64,000 bases of DNA from CAYMUR01 sp964393615. Lineage in GTDB: Bacteria > Planctomycetota > Planctomycetia > Pirellulales > Pirellulaceae. The notes below the pieces were generated by a model, which saw nothing but the letters and a program-made list of their open reading frames with translations, had not been told where the DNA came from and made no database searches. Positions 45,261 through 53,667 of the stretch are shown here, piece by piece; positions within the stretch are counted from its first letter, which is position 1; the number at the start of each line of letters is the position of its first letter. The translations under genes were made by a program, and so were the position numbers. The stretch lies in the NCBI GenBank assembly GCA_964393615.1, contig CAYMUR010000003.1:1-64000 (forward strand), read 5' to 3'.

Positions 45261-46544
45261 CTACTTGGTGAAGCGCGCTAGTGCGAGCGTGATATTTTGT
45301 CCCCCAAAGCCGAAACTATTGCTGAGGGCAACCTCACAAGGGGTTTCGCGTGCTTCGTTGGGGATGTAATCCAGGTCACATTCGGGATCAGGATATTCAT
45401 AATTGATTGTGGGTGGTAACACTTGATCTCGAAACGCTTGCAGGCAGACAATGGCTTCGGTCGCACCTGCTGCTGCAATCAGGTGTCCCATCATACTTTT
45501 GGTGCTAGAGACTGGAATACGGTCTGCTGCGGTACCGAATGCACTACGGCACGCTCGCGTCTCGACCTTGTCATTCACTGTAGTGCTGGTACCGTGCGCG
45601 TTTACATAATGGATGTTGGCAGGTGTCAAACCCGCATCTTGCATGGCGAGTTTCATACAAGCAGCTGCGCCGCGCCCTTCGGGATGAATATCAGTAATGC
45701 GGAAGGCGTCCGCAGTGGAGCCATATCCAATGATCTCTCCGTGGATAGGGGCAGCATGGGAACGGGCATGTTCAAGTTCTTCAAGAACGAGCATAGCGGC
45801 TCCTTCGCCAAGCACGAAACCGTCACGCTGTCCGTCGAACGGCCTGGAAGCCTTCGTCGGATCGTCGTTTCGTGTGGAAAGGGCTGTTAGCAGATTGAAT
45901 CCGGTGACGCCGAACGGATGAATCATGCTGTGAAGTCCCCCGGAAAGCATCACATCGGCATCGCCACGGCGGATTAACTCAGTGGCTTCGCCGATAGCTT
46001 GGCTGCTGGCCGCACAAGCAGTTAAACAGTTTGAATTGGGACCTTGCGCGTTGAACAAGCCAGCAATATGTGCTGCAGGCAGATTGGGTTCCTGTTCCAA
46101 GTCCTTAAGCGGGTTGACGATTTCCAGGCCGTATTGGGTAAATCGATCATGGTCAAAACTGTCTTCCGTCATTCCCGCCATCATCATTTGAGAAAACGTG
46201 TGAAAATCATTATCTCCTTCGCCACTGCCCAGGTAGACACCAAATCTCACGGGGTTCACGTTGCGATCCAGAATACCAGCCGCAGTCACTGCTTGTTTTG
46301 CAGCGCCGACGGCAAATTGGGTATGTCGTGCGCGGTGTTTCCAGCGATTGCAATCTTCGTTCGCCTGACTGACGTCCCAGCCATTTACCTGTGCTGCGAT
46401 CCGTGTCGGGAAGCGACTTGCGTCAAATATAGTGGTTGGACCTACCCCGGATTTACCTTCTTTGAGAGCGGTCCAGACTGTTTCCACATCGAGACCGAGA
46501 GGGTTGATCATGCCGATGCCGGTAATTACAACTCGGCGTTTCAT
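45261..46544 (-). CDS. fabF: Beta-ketoacyl-ACP synthase II-like (FabF family)
   Basis: 427 residues. Catalytic triad visible: Cys177 in LTACAASSQAIG, His317 in VNAHGTSTTVND and His354 in GHLIAAAGATEA; Lys349 is also kept (STKSMMGH). Length and order match FabF/KAS II. It condenses malonyl-ACP with acyl-ACP. It is the last gene of a four-gene set on the minus strand (FabZ-like, ACP, dehydratase-like, FabF). No fabD, fabG or fabH is in view, so the set is a partial or specialised synthesis module rather than the whole system. AGGGA lies about 11 bases before the ATG. Confidence 0.92.
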   Translation of the reverse strand: MKRRVVITGIGMINPLGLDVETVWTALKEGKSGVGPTTIFDASRFPTRIAAQVNGWDVSQANEDCNRWKHRARHTQFAVGAAKQAVTAAGILDRNVNPVRFGVYLGSGEGDNDFHTFSQMMMAGMTEDSFDHDRFTQYGLEIVNPLKDLEQEPNLPAAHIAGLFNAQGPNSNCLTACAASSQAIGEATELIRRGDADVMLSGGLHSMIHPFGVTGFNLLTALSTRNDDPTKASRPFDGQRDGFVLGEGAAMLVLEELEHARSHAAPIHGEIIGYGSTADAFRITDIHPEGRGAAACMKLAMQDAGLTPANIHYVNAHGTSTTVNDKVETRACRSAFGTAADRIPVSSTKSMMGHLIAAAGATEAIVCLQAFRDQVLPPTINYEYPDPECDLDYIPNEARETPCEVALSNSFGFGGQNITLALARFTK

Positions 46545-46660
46545 CGAATCGGGTTCCCTGAGGTGGAATAAAAGGAAACAGGTTACCGAAATAACGGTCT
46601 ATACGACGACGACCAGTTCACAAGGAACATGGCAGACTATCACCTATTGTGACCCAGCTG

Positions 46661-47203
46661 TTAGGGACAGGTCGATAGGGATTTTTTGGTGGCGGCTTCG
46701 GCTTGAAGTTTGGTTGGAATGTTCAACGGGCGTCCGTCAGGTCCGCGACCGACTTCAAATAGATTCCACAACTGTAGCATCTGTAGAAGCTCTGCTGGTT
46801 CAAATAGATCAGCGACTATTTCTTGTTTGAGATGGGCAAACATCAATTTCGCTTCGGTGACACACCGCTCGTTGATGTGGGCGGTAGCATTCACAATTGC
46901 TCCGTCGGGCTGAATTTGTTCCAGGATTGCCGTGTAGTTTAGGCAGTCACCGGGAAGAGGATCGTGTGCGAATGTAGCCCGGGAAACTTTGGCGAGTACG
47001 ACACGGTGCTCGAATTGATTTGCTTCGGCGACCAGAATACCGCCAGTCTGCGCGAGACCTTCCAGGATTAGGCTGGAGGGTAGTGTGGCGCGTCCTGGAA
47101 AATAGTCACTGACATGTGGCTCACCCAGGGTGACATTTTTTTGGGCAACGGCCCGTTGGCCACTTTGAAATTCGACGAACTTATCAATCCAAAACCAGCG
47201 CAT
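46661..47203 (-). CDS. FabZ/FabA-fold (hotdog) protein lacking the catalytic His
   Basis: 180 residues. The hotdog dehydratase motif is shifted: SDYFPGRATLPSSLILEGLAQTGG at about 32-55 lines up with FabZ HFPGxPxxPGVLIxEAxAQ, but the catalytic His is Tyr34 and the PG turn is PS, while the Glu (Glu48) is kept, as is the AQ ending. The rest fits a hotdog fold (VVLAKVSRATFAHDPLPGDCLNYTAILEQIQ). Normal dehydration would need the His, so it may be a binding partner, a dehydratase with altered chemistry, or a subunit with a separate active FabZ. It lies 68 bases past the ACP gene and 116 before fabF. Confidence 0.75.
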   Translation of the reverse strand: MRWFWIDKFVEFQSGQRAVAQKNVTLGEPHVSDYFPGRATLPSSLILEGLAQTGGILVAEANQFEHRVVLAKVSRATFAHDPLPGDCLNYTAILEQIQPDGAIVNATAHINERCVTEAKLMFAHLKQEIVADLFEPAELLQMLQLWNLFEVGRGPDGRPLNIPTKLQAEAATKKSLSTCP

Positions 47204-47271
47204 GTCACGTAACGGTGTCTAGTCAGAAGGAAATTGGCGGTTTACTTGCCATGACACGAAAGACGAACCAG

Positions 47272-47667
47272 TTATGCGGCTTTTTTTAGTTTACCGTCCA
47301 CAAAACTGCACATGTCATTGACGGTTAGCAGGTTGGCAAAATCGGCTACCACGGGATTGCTTTCGAACTTTGTCAGGTCGGCAAATTGCATTCGATGTCT
47401 TAATTTTTCCAGACCATCGGCATTTAAACGACCATCTTCCAGAAATTCTGTGTTGGTCAGGATGTCATCTGGAATGAGTTCGCTGCGTGGTATCTCAACA
47501 TCAAAAGTTTTTTCGAGGTTGTATACAATGTCCAAAAAGTCAATCGATTCAGCACCTAAATCACCGACGAGTGTGGCACCGGGTGTGATTTCGTCATCAT
47601 CGGCTCCTAACGCATCCACTAGGATATCTCGCACCTTGTTGTGAATGTCTTGTCTAGCAATGGACAT
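47272..47667 (-). CDS. Long acyl carrier protein
   Basis: 131 residues, compared with about 78 in housekeeping AcpP. The phosphopantetheine Ser41 lies in GDLGAESIDFLDIVYNLEKTFDVEIP. The C-terminal extension (about 62-131), with SELIPDDILTNTEFLEDGRLNADGLEKLRHRM and a terminal DMCSFVDGKLKKAA, is partly inside the ACP fold (an expanded loop) and not seen in AcpP. AGGAG sits about 11 bases before the ATG. Second in the FabZ-ACP-dehydratase-FabF set; probably a dedicated carrier for that module. Confidence 0.85.
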   Translation of the reverse strand: MSIARQDIHNKVRDILVDALGADDDEITPGATLVGDLGAESIDFLDIVYNLEKTFDVEIPRSELIPDDILTNTEFLEDGRLNADGLEKLRHRMQFADLTKFESNPVVADFANLLTVNDMCSFVDGKLKKAA

Positions 47668-47968
47668 ATGGCTGAATCTCCTATTTGTTATCGCTCGAAT
47701 TGTTGGCGGCTATTCGGGAAATGCATCGTGTTCTGCGATGTGCCGAATTTCAAAAAAGGGTACACAGGTTGGATACAGTTTACCCAGGTGGTTTTGAATT
47801 ACGATTTACAAAATCCAGTGATTGATGCTAGCGAATCGACCAGTAACTCGCATTGAAATTGAGTAATGCTTCATCCTAAATCGTATGATACGTACTCTTG
47901 TCAAAAGGACCTATACGTTGTGTGGGAATGATCAGCGACTCTCCGTTATTTCATTGACTAAAAACCGA
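47668..47968. other. 301-base gap within the fatty-acid-like set
   Basis: No gene recognised between the FabZ gene and the ACP gene. Confidence 0.5.
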
Positions 47969-48460
47969 CTAGCCGCATCCGCTGCCAACTGGATCGGTAA
48001 TCTGCGCACCATCGTAAAGGTGGTGAAAATTTTCTTCGAGTTGCTTTTGATGTCTATTTTTATCTTCCGAATTCACGGAGGGAGCTTCAGACTCGACGAA
48101 AAATCGTCCTGTCAATGCGGTCTGACCCTCTACCGTACCGTGGACTTGAAGGGCAGTTCTTAACCCGTCACGTTGCAGGATTTCGGCGGTCAAGATGAGC
48201 GTGTTGCCTGGTTGCACAAAGGAGCCAAATTTTACATTACGCACATCATGCAGCCGGGCAATATTTGTCTTGAATTCGTCATGAAACAGTACGAGCCAGG
48301 CACAAGCCTGGTAGGCAGATTCGATCATCAAAACACCAGGCATAACGGGAAATCCCGGAAAATGATCTTTTAAGTAAGCCTCATTCGGCTGCAATTGTTT
48401 TGCCGCCACGATATGGGACGCATCCAGTTCTGTAATTCGATCAAGCAAGGAAAAATACAT
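47969..48460 (-). CDS. FabZ-like 3-hydroxyacyl-ACP dehydratase
   Basis: 163 residues from the ATG at 48460 (AGGAA nearby); the frame opens at a TTG at 48484. The FabZ motif is complete: KDHFPGFPVMPGVLMIESAYQACAW with His33 and Glu47. The next blocks, LHDVRNVKFGSFVQPGNTLILTAEILQRDG, fit the fold. Dehydrates 3-hydroxyacyl-ACP. It is the first gene of the four-gene set on the minus strand and probably supplies the real dehydratase activity there. The C-terminal tail is Glu/Lys/His-rich and has no known role. Confidence 0.88.
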   Translation of the reverse strand: MYFSLLDRITELDASHIVAAKQLQPNEAYLKDHFPGFPVMPGVLMIESAYQACAWLVLFHDEFKTNIARLHDVRNVKFGSFVQPGNTLILTAEILQRDGLRTALQVHGTVEGQTALTGRFFVESEAPSVNSEDKNRHQKQLEENFHHLYDGAQITDPVGSGCG

Positions 48461-48798
48461 CGTTCCTGGGAACCGTCGAAACAAGGCTAAATTGGCTGAA
48501 TGGGTTGCAAAGTATAGCGAGGTATGCTCAAGACAGCAAGCGAAATCAAACGGACTAAATATAATGACACAAGCTGTGTTACATCAACGAGTTATGGTTA
48601 AATTGCAGTTTTCGTTGCCTGCTTATATGACGGCAGTTCCAGGGTGTTGTTTTGGAAAAGAGATTGGTCCAGGGTAGCACGGAAGTAATGTCATTGGCTC
48701 TTGGATGGTTTCTCCAAGATTGGGCATGAGCACCCGGAAAAATTTTCTGAAACATGCGGTGATTTTTTAGGGAAGCCTTCCATGGTACATTGCCCCTC
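48461..48798. other. 338-base divergent gap
   Basis: Lies between the FabZ gene and ptsI. No gene recognised; must hold the promoters of both. Confidence 0.5.
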
Positions 48799-50562
48799 AT
48801 GCGCAAGGGAATCGCGGTATCACCGGGGGTTGCAGTAGGCAAGGCATACTGTATTCACGAGATTTTCGTGGATCCGGACAAAAAGCGTCTAGAGGAACAG
48901 GAGATTACGGCTGAACTTGCACGTTACGAAACTGCTCGAGACCGTGCTGGAGTGGATTTGCGCGCATTACGAAAAAAAGTGGAAGCCCAGGTTGGTCAGG
49001 AAGAAGCAGCTATATTTCGTGTTCACGAAACGATTTTGTGCGATCCGGCCTTCACAAAACAAGTGCGTGGTTGGATTGTTGATGATCGCCTGACGGCCTC
49101 CGCGGCGCTCCATCAATTGTTACACCAGTACTCGACTATGTTCGCGAAGATCAAAGATGAGTATTTGAAAGAGCGCCTGAACGATTTGCGTGATGTGATT
49201 GTTCGTATTAGTGCACACCTGAGCGATGTTTTGAATCCAGAGTTCAAAGGTTTAGACGGGCCGGTGATAGTGGTTGTGGATGAACTATTGCCTTCACAAG
49301 TAGTTGCTTTAGGAAGGATTGATGTTAAAGGAATCCTGACGCAGCGGGGTAGCCAGACCAGTCATGCGGCAATTATTGCCCGCAGTCGGGGTATTCCGGC
49401 AGTTTCTGGTGTGAGTGGTGTGTTACGCCAGGTGAAAACAGGCGATACGATTGTTATCGATGGTCGCGATGGACATGTAATCGTGAACGCCGACATGGAA
49501 CAACTGAGTGCGTACCGTAAGTTGGAACGAGAGTTTTTTCACCTGAAGGACCAGTTGGCGGAAAATCGAAATCAGCCTGCATCCTCCGCAGATGGCGAAA
49601 AGATCCAACTATTGGCTAACATTAACAATCTGGCGGATGCCAACGCAGCCGTGGCAATGGGAGCAGAAGGAATTGGTCTTTATCGGACAGAGTATCTTTA
49701 CTTGACGCATTCTGATGTGCCCGACGAAGATGAACAGCTGGAGGATTATCGCCAAATCATCGCGGCCAGTCCGGGTCGAATTGTGACGATTCGCACGCTT
49801 GATATTGGAGGTGATAAAACGGTTCCTTATTTAGGACATACCCATCAAGAAGCAAATCCATTTCTCGGATGGCGTTCGATTCGTTTGTCTTTTGAACATC
49901 CCGAATTCTTTCTAACACAAATTCGTGCTATCTTGCGGGCAGCGGCTACTGACGAGACAAATTCGGCATCCGTACAGCTGATGTGTCCGATGATAGCTAC
50001 CTATGAGGAAATACGTCGGGTTAAGAATATGGTGCGCCGAGCGCAACGCTCGTTGGAGGAGGAAGGCAAATCCTACGGTCACGTACCCCTGGGTATGATG
50101 CTTGAGGTGCCTGCAGCTGCTGTGTCCATTGAATCTATGCTGGGAATTGTCGATTTTATTTCAATTGGATCCAACGATCTTGTGCAGTATTTGATGGCGG
50201 CGGATCGTGACAATCCGAAAGTCAACCATCTTTGCCAGCCACTGAGCCCACCCGTGTTACGCATACTGTATAGTGTGATTCAGGCTTGTCGGAGTGCGGA
50301 TAAGCCGGTTACGTTGTGTGGAGAGATGGCCGGCATGCCCAGCGCCTTTGTATTATTATTTGGCATGGGGCTTCGTTCTTTTAGTATGAGCCCCTCTTTT
50401 GTGCCATCGATCAAAGATTTGGTGAGCCACTTGACTTCTGACGCAGCCGAACGGATTTTGCATCGAGCCTTGGAGTTGAAAACGCATGCACATATCCGTC
50501 GGTATGTACATGGCCGCATTGCGGAACTCGCGCCGAACGTGGCGTTATTGGATACAACCTGA
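48799..50562 (+). CDS. ptsI: Phosphoenolpyruvate-protein phosphotransferase (PTS enzyme I)
   Basis: 587 residues from the ATG at 48799; a TTG 9 bases earlier is in frame. N-domain with the phospho-His in TQRGSQTSHAAIIARSRGIPAV (His189), and the PEP-binding domain with GLYRTEYLYL, TIRTLDIGGDKTVPY, FLGWRSIRLSFEHPEFFLTQIRAILRAA, IEIPS-like LEVPAAAVSIE, SIGSNDLVQYLMAADRDNP and VTLCGEMAG (catalytic Cys). Full length. It passes phosphate from PEP to HPr. No HPr, EII or ptsO gene is in view, so a regulatory phosphorelay is as likely as sugar uptake. Confidence 0.93.
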   Translation: MRKGIAVSPGVAVGKAYCIHEIFVDPDKKRLEEQEITAELARYETARDRAGVDLRALRKKVEAQVGQEEAAIFRVHETILCDPAFTKQVRGWIVDDRLTASAALHQLLHQYSTMFAKIKDEYLKERLNDLRDVIVRISAHLSDVLNPEFKGLDGPVIVVVDELLPSQVVALGRIDVKGILTQRGSQTSHAAIIARSRGIPAVSGVSGVLRQVKTGDTIVIDGRDGHVIVNADMEQLSAYRKLEREFFHLKDQLAENRNQPASSADGEKIQLLANINNLADANAAVAMGAEGIGLYRTEYLYLTHSDVPDEDEQLEDYRQIIAASPGRIVTIRTLDIGGDKTVPYLGHTHQEANPFLGWRSIRLSFEHPEFFLTQIRAILRAAATDETNSASVQLMCPMIATYEEIRRVKNMVRRAQRSLEEEGKSYGHVPLGMMLEVPAAAVSIESMLGIVDFISIGSNDLVQYLMAADRDNPKVNHLCQPLSPPVLRILYSVIQACRSADKPVTLCGEMAGMPSAFVLLFGMGLRSFSMSPSFVPSIKDLVSHLTSDAAERILHRALELKTHAHIRRYVHGRIAELAPNVALLDTT

Positions 50563-50900
50563 AACAGGTTGGTACGGCTCGCGCAGCGAGGATTGCGACG
50601 ATATTGTCTGGTATCGTTTATAGCATAGACTGGGATGGACCAGGAGAAACGGCATTTTCTCATGTCATTTCTGCAGCATGGGATGCAAAGGGTGGTTCTC
50701 AAAAATGGTCCATCTCTGCAGTCCTTGGTGCCACCCACGGGAAGGTACTTCCTTCTATTGGTGAACGCTGTGGTCGGCAGAAACGTATAGAAACGCAGGT
50801 CACCATTTCTTACTAGTGGTTCCATTGTAAGTGTCAGTGGGCCAATAGTTTATGGTAGTTAGCAAGATTTTCTGCTGAGCGGTAACTATCCACCAGAGCC
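50563..50900. other. 338-base gap
   Basis: No gene recognised. A 5-bp hairpin CTCGC-GCA-GCGAG lies 16 bases past the ptsI stop but has no T-run. Confidence 0.5.
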
Positions 50901-51488
50901 ATGTTCAATAACACGACGAACGGGTCGGTCTGCCCATCGGTGGGTCGACAGAAAATAGACTGGCAAGATGAGCTGGCACGGCATGGTCGTTGGCTGCGCA
51001 CGATTGCGTTTGCTCGTCTGAGAGAACCAGAAGCGGTTGAGGACGTGATGCAGGAGGTGGCTTTGGCAGCCGTGCGACAGGCAGCACCGATTGCTGATCC
51101 TGGCAAAATCGCGCCGTGGCTTTACCAACTGACTGTGCGACAAGTTTTGCAATTTCGCCGTAAGATGGGCCGGCAGCGAAAGCTGACAGAAAACTATGCC
51201 CAGCGAGTACAGCCGACCGAACAGGATATCCGTTCCGCTGACCCATTGAGTTTTTTACTGTCACAGGAACGCCAACAGATGATTCGAGAATCGCTCCGTC
51301 GGCTTCCAGAACAGGACGCAGAGATATTGTTGTTGAAATACACCGAAAACTGGAGCTACCGTCAACTGGCGGAACATTTAGGGATCAGTCATAGTGCTGT
51401 GGAATCACGGTTGCACCGGGCACGAGGACGGTTGCGGGGGGAGCTGATAAGCAGTGAAGTTGTGGGTAGAGGACGCTCGGAAAGATGA
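50901..51488 (+). CDS. ECF-type RNA polymerase sigma factor
   Basis: 195 residues. Region 2: WLRTIAFARLREPEAVEDVMQEVALAAVRQ (about 35-65), followed by IAPWLYQLTVRQVLQFRRK; region 4 with HTH: SLRRLPEQDAEILLLKYTENWSYRQLAEHLGISHSAVESRLHRARGRLRGEL (about 135-185). Both sigma domains are intact. The next genes encode a membrane anti-sigma candidate and a PDZ protein. Spacings of 84 and about 30 bases suggest one operon. Likely an envelope- or stress-responsive sigma factor; its target promoters are unknown. Confidence 0.93.
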   Translation: MFNNTTNGSVCPSVGRQKIDWQDELARHGRWLRTIAFARLREPEAVEDVMQEVALAAVRQAAPIADPGKIAPWLYQLTVRQVLQFRRKMGRQRKLTENYAQRVQPTEQDIRSADPLSFLLSQERQQMIRESLRRLPEQDAEILLLKYTENWSYRQLAEHLGISHSAVESRLHRARGRLRGELISSEVVGRGRSER

Positions 51489-51572
51489 TTGCAGGACGTG
51501 CTATTTTTCAAGCTGACGTTGCCAGCATATTGTTGGTGATGACGGTGGGTTTAAAGATAGGTTTAATTTGTC

Positions 51573-52403
51573 ATGAACGGGTCACTAAATGAGCCATTTG
51601 AGCGAGATGATCAGATCAACGTTCATCTGGAACGCCTGGTCGACGGCGAGATGTCGCCGGATGAGTATCGCAAGTTCGTTGCTTCTCTTGAGGACGTGCC
51701 AGACGGTTGGCGGCGTTGTGCATTGTCATTTCTAGAATCGCAAGCTTTTTCCCATGACTTGGAAGCCCATGACTTGGAAGCCCATGACTTGGAAGCCCAT
51801 GACTTGAAAGCCCATGACTTGAAAGCCCATGACTTGAAAGCCCATGACTTGAAAGACTGGGTACGAGACTCACCGGGGGATGAGATAACGGCATCGTCCT
51901 TAGTTGTCTGGCGTTTGTTGCCACGACGGTGGCTGGAGTTGGCACTGGTAGCGACCGTCAGCTTTGCATTAGCCTGGGGATCCAGTATTGTCATACGAAG
52001 CTGGTGGCCCGCGTCTGACAAGGTAGTACCCCTGGATAGACAACTAGCAGATCATTTGCAGGAAACATTTCAAGAGGAGAGTAGTCAGTATGTTTCACCA
52101 GAAAAGCCGCTGGTAAATAAAGTGGCACCTGGAAATAGGGTGGACCCACGATCGGTGCGGCTTGTCGTCAATGGTCGGGAGATGAAGTTACCCGTTGTCG
52201 ATGTCGAATCGAATGCTTCCAATATGTTTGACCAGCGCCGCTCGATGATCCCGGACGAAGTGGTACATGCTTTGGAACGGTTGGGACATCGAGTGCAACG
52301 AAGTCATCATTATATTCCACTGGAGAGTTTGGACGGTCAAGAACTGGTGGTTCCCGTAGAAGACGTTGAAATTGTTCCAGTTTCCAACCGGGCATTCCAG
52401 TAA
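51573..52403 (+). CDS. Putative membrane anti-sigma factor with seven AHDLE/K repeats
   Basis: 276 residues. N-terminal anti-sigma-like region: LVDGEMSPDEYRKFVASLE then DGWRRCALSFLESQAF (about 20-59), a layout common in planctomycete anti-sigma factors. Residues about 60-95 are seven pentapeptides (HDLEA three times, then HDLKA/HDLKD four times) encoded by the 15-bp tandem array at 51751-51855. Transmembrane helix about 120-141 (LELALVATVSFALAWGSSIVI). The exterior part ends with conserved-looking blocks RLVVNGREMKLPVVDV and YIPLESLDGQELVVPVEDVEIVPV. No HxxxCxxC zinc site. Immediately after the sigma gene. The repeats vary between copies at only one base, which suggests recent expansion. Confidence 0.75.
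   Translation: MNGSLNEPFERDDQINVHLERLVDGEMSPDEYRKFVASLEDVPDGWRRCALSFLESQAFSHDLEAHDLEAHDLEAHDLKAHDLKAHDLKAHDLKDWVRDSPGDEITASSLVVWRLLPRRWLELALVATVSFALAWGSSIVIRSWWPASDKVVPLDRQLADHLQETFQEESSQYVSPEKPLVNKVAPGNRVDPRSVRLVVNGREMKLPVVDVESNASNMFDQRRSMIPDEVVHALERLGHRVQRSHHYIPLESLDGQELVVPVEDVEIVPVSNRAFQ
51751..51855 (+). repeat. Seven tandem 15-bp repeats in an anti-sigma gene
   Basis: Seven copies of CCCATGACTTGGAAG or CCCATGACTTGAAAG, at 51751, 51766, 51781 (Glu type) and 51796, 51811, 51826, 51841 (Lys type). Each encodes AHDLE or AHDLK. The three Glu copies and four Lys copies form two blocks, as expected from stepwise copying. Confidence 0.97.
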
Positions 52404-52433
52404 CCTACACGGTGAAAGGTGAGTGAGCATTCG

Positions 52434-53450
52434 ATGTTACACATCAGATTGACCGGATCGATCGGCATACTGGCGTTGTTTGTCTTGACCGGGATGGGAG
52501 CAGCTCAGGATCGGGATTCAAGAGATTCACTTGATGAAGTGCGTGGCATGTTGTTGCATTATTCTTCTGGAGATTATTGGTTGGGGATTGCGTGTGGTCT
52601 TCCCTCCACGACACTGCGTTCGCATTTAGCACTGCAAGATCGCACGGGGTTAGTCATTCACCGCGTGTTTCCGGGAAGCCCGGCTGACCGGTCTGGACTA
52701 CAAAAACACGACGTGATCATGAAATTTGGTGGGATTGACGTGGGGACTGTTCGGCAACTCACTCATGTAATCGATCAGCGAAAACATAAAGAAACACCGG
52801 TAACAGTTATTCGCCATGGTCAGGAACAAACAGTGTTGGTGGTGCCGGCTAAACGAAAGGTTGATGTAGCCGGTACTGGGAATGATCATAGGGATGCTGG
52901 TCAAGTGTTACGTTGGTTGGATGAGATCAACCAAGATGCGAAGCGTGGTTTTGAAAATAGTATTCAAGACAACGCATTGAGATTTCTTTTCTTTCATCCG
53001 GGAACGGTACTGCCTGCTGAAACAGATCGGTTGGGGATCAAAATCCCCCGGGATCTGAAAATTGTTGTTACGAGTCCAGATGGAGGTCCGGCAAGGATTC
53101 TTTTCGAAAAGGATGGTGAATCCTGGGAATGGTCCACCGACAATCTTGACCGTACTAATCTTCCTGTGGAGGTGAAACGCCATGTCGATTTTTTTCTTGG
53201 TCCTGTCCAGCCTTCCAGTTCGTCGGTGAAAAAACAGACTCCTGCCCGAGAGCTACCGGAAGTAGAGTTTGACGCTGATACGGCGGTTTCATCGGCTGAA
53301 ACTGTCGAGGTTCATGACCGATCGGGTCGCGACGGAATTGAGAAAAAATTGAAGACAATGGAAGAACAATTGTTGCAATTGCGCGAACAATTACAGCAGT
53401 TGACCGACGATACAGGCAAAAGTGGGACGGTGGATAGTCGGAGTCGGTGA
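52434..53450 (+). CDS. PDZ-domain exported protein with C-terminal coiled coil
   Basis: 338 residues from the ATG at 52434; a GTG at 52419 is a weaker alternative. Signal peptide (HIRLTGSIGILALFVLTGMGAAQ). PDZ domain about 50-140: WLGIACGLPSTTLRSHLALQDRTGLVIHRVFPGSPADRSGLQKHDVIMKFGGI with the GxPADRxGL signature. No protease domain, so it is not DegP/DegS itself. Residues 190-250 are unassigned; the end (about 310-335) is a coiled coil (IEKKLKTMEEQLLQLREQLQQL). Third gene of the sigma/anti-sigma operon, and the setting resembles DegS- or RseB-like sensing upstream of anti-sigma cleavage, by inference. Confidence 0.85.
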   Translation: MLHIRLTGSIGILALFVLTGMGAAQDRDSRDSLDEVRGMLLHYSSGDYWLGIACGLPSTTLRSHLALQDRTGLVIHRVFPGSPADRSGLQKHDVIMKFGGIDVGTVRQLTHVIDQRKHKETPVTVIRHGQEQTVLVVPAKRKVDVAGTGNDHRDAGQVLRWLDEINQDAKRGFENSIQDNALRFLFFHPGTVLPAETDRLGIKIPRDLKIVVTSPDGGPARILFEKDGESWEWSTDNLDRTNLPVEVKRHVDFFLGPVQPSSSSVKKQTPARELPEVEFDADTAVSSAETVEVHDRSGRDGIEKKLKTMEEQLLQLREQLQQLTDDTGKSGTVDSRSR

Positions 53451-53667
53451 CAATGTTGACTCCCTGGGTTTCCCGTTCTAGTGCAGTGTTCGGTGGAACA
53501 GGTCAGGGAAACGTCGACGAACACGCGCAAGGTCTGTTTGCAGTCAGGTCCCTGCAGTTTTAATTTTGTAGCGACGAGTTTGTTGGCCTTGACCATGCCA
53601 AGCCTTATTTGGCTTGGGGGTAATTACCGGTTCACGAACACTGAATATTTACCTTGCCTCATTACTC

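Noticed and set aside
51751..51855. CRISPR-like array
   Set aside because: Units are 15 bp without spacers and are in frame inside a gene.
51616..52021. Minus-strand frames opposite the 15-bp repeat array
   Set aside because: They are long only because a 15-bp repeat keeps all frames open; the plus-strand protein has the anti-sigma layout, a membrane helix and the right gene neighbours.
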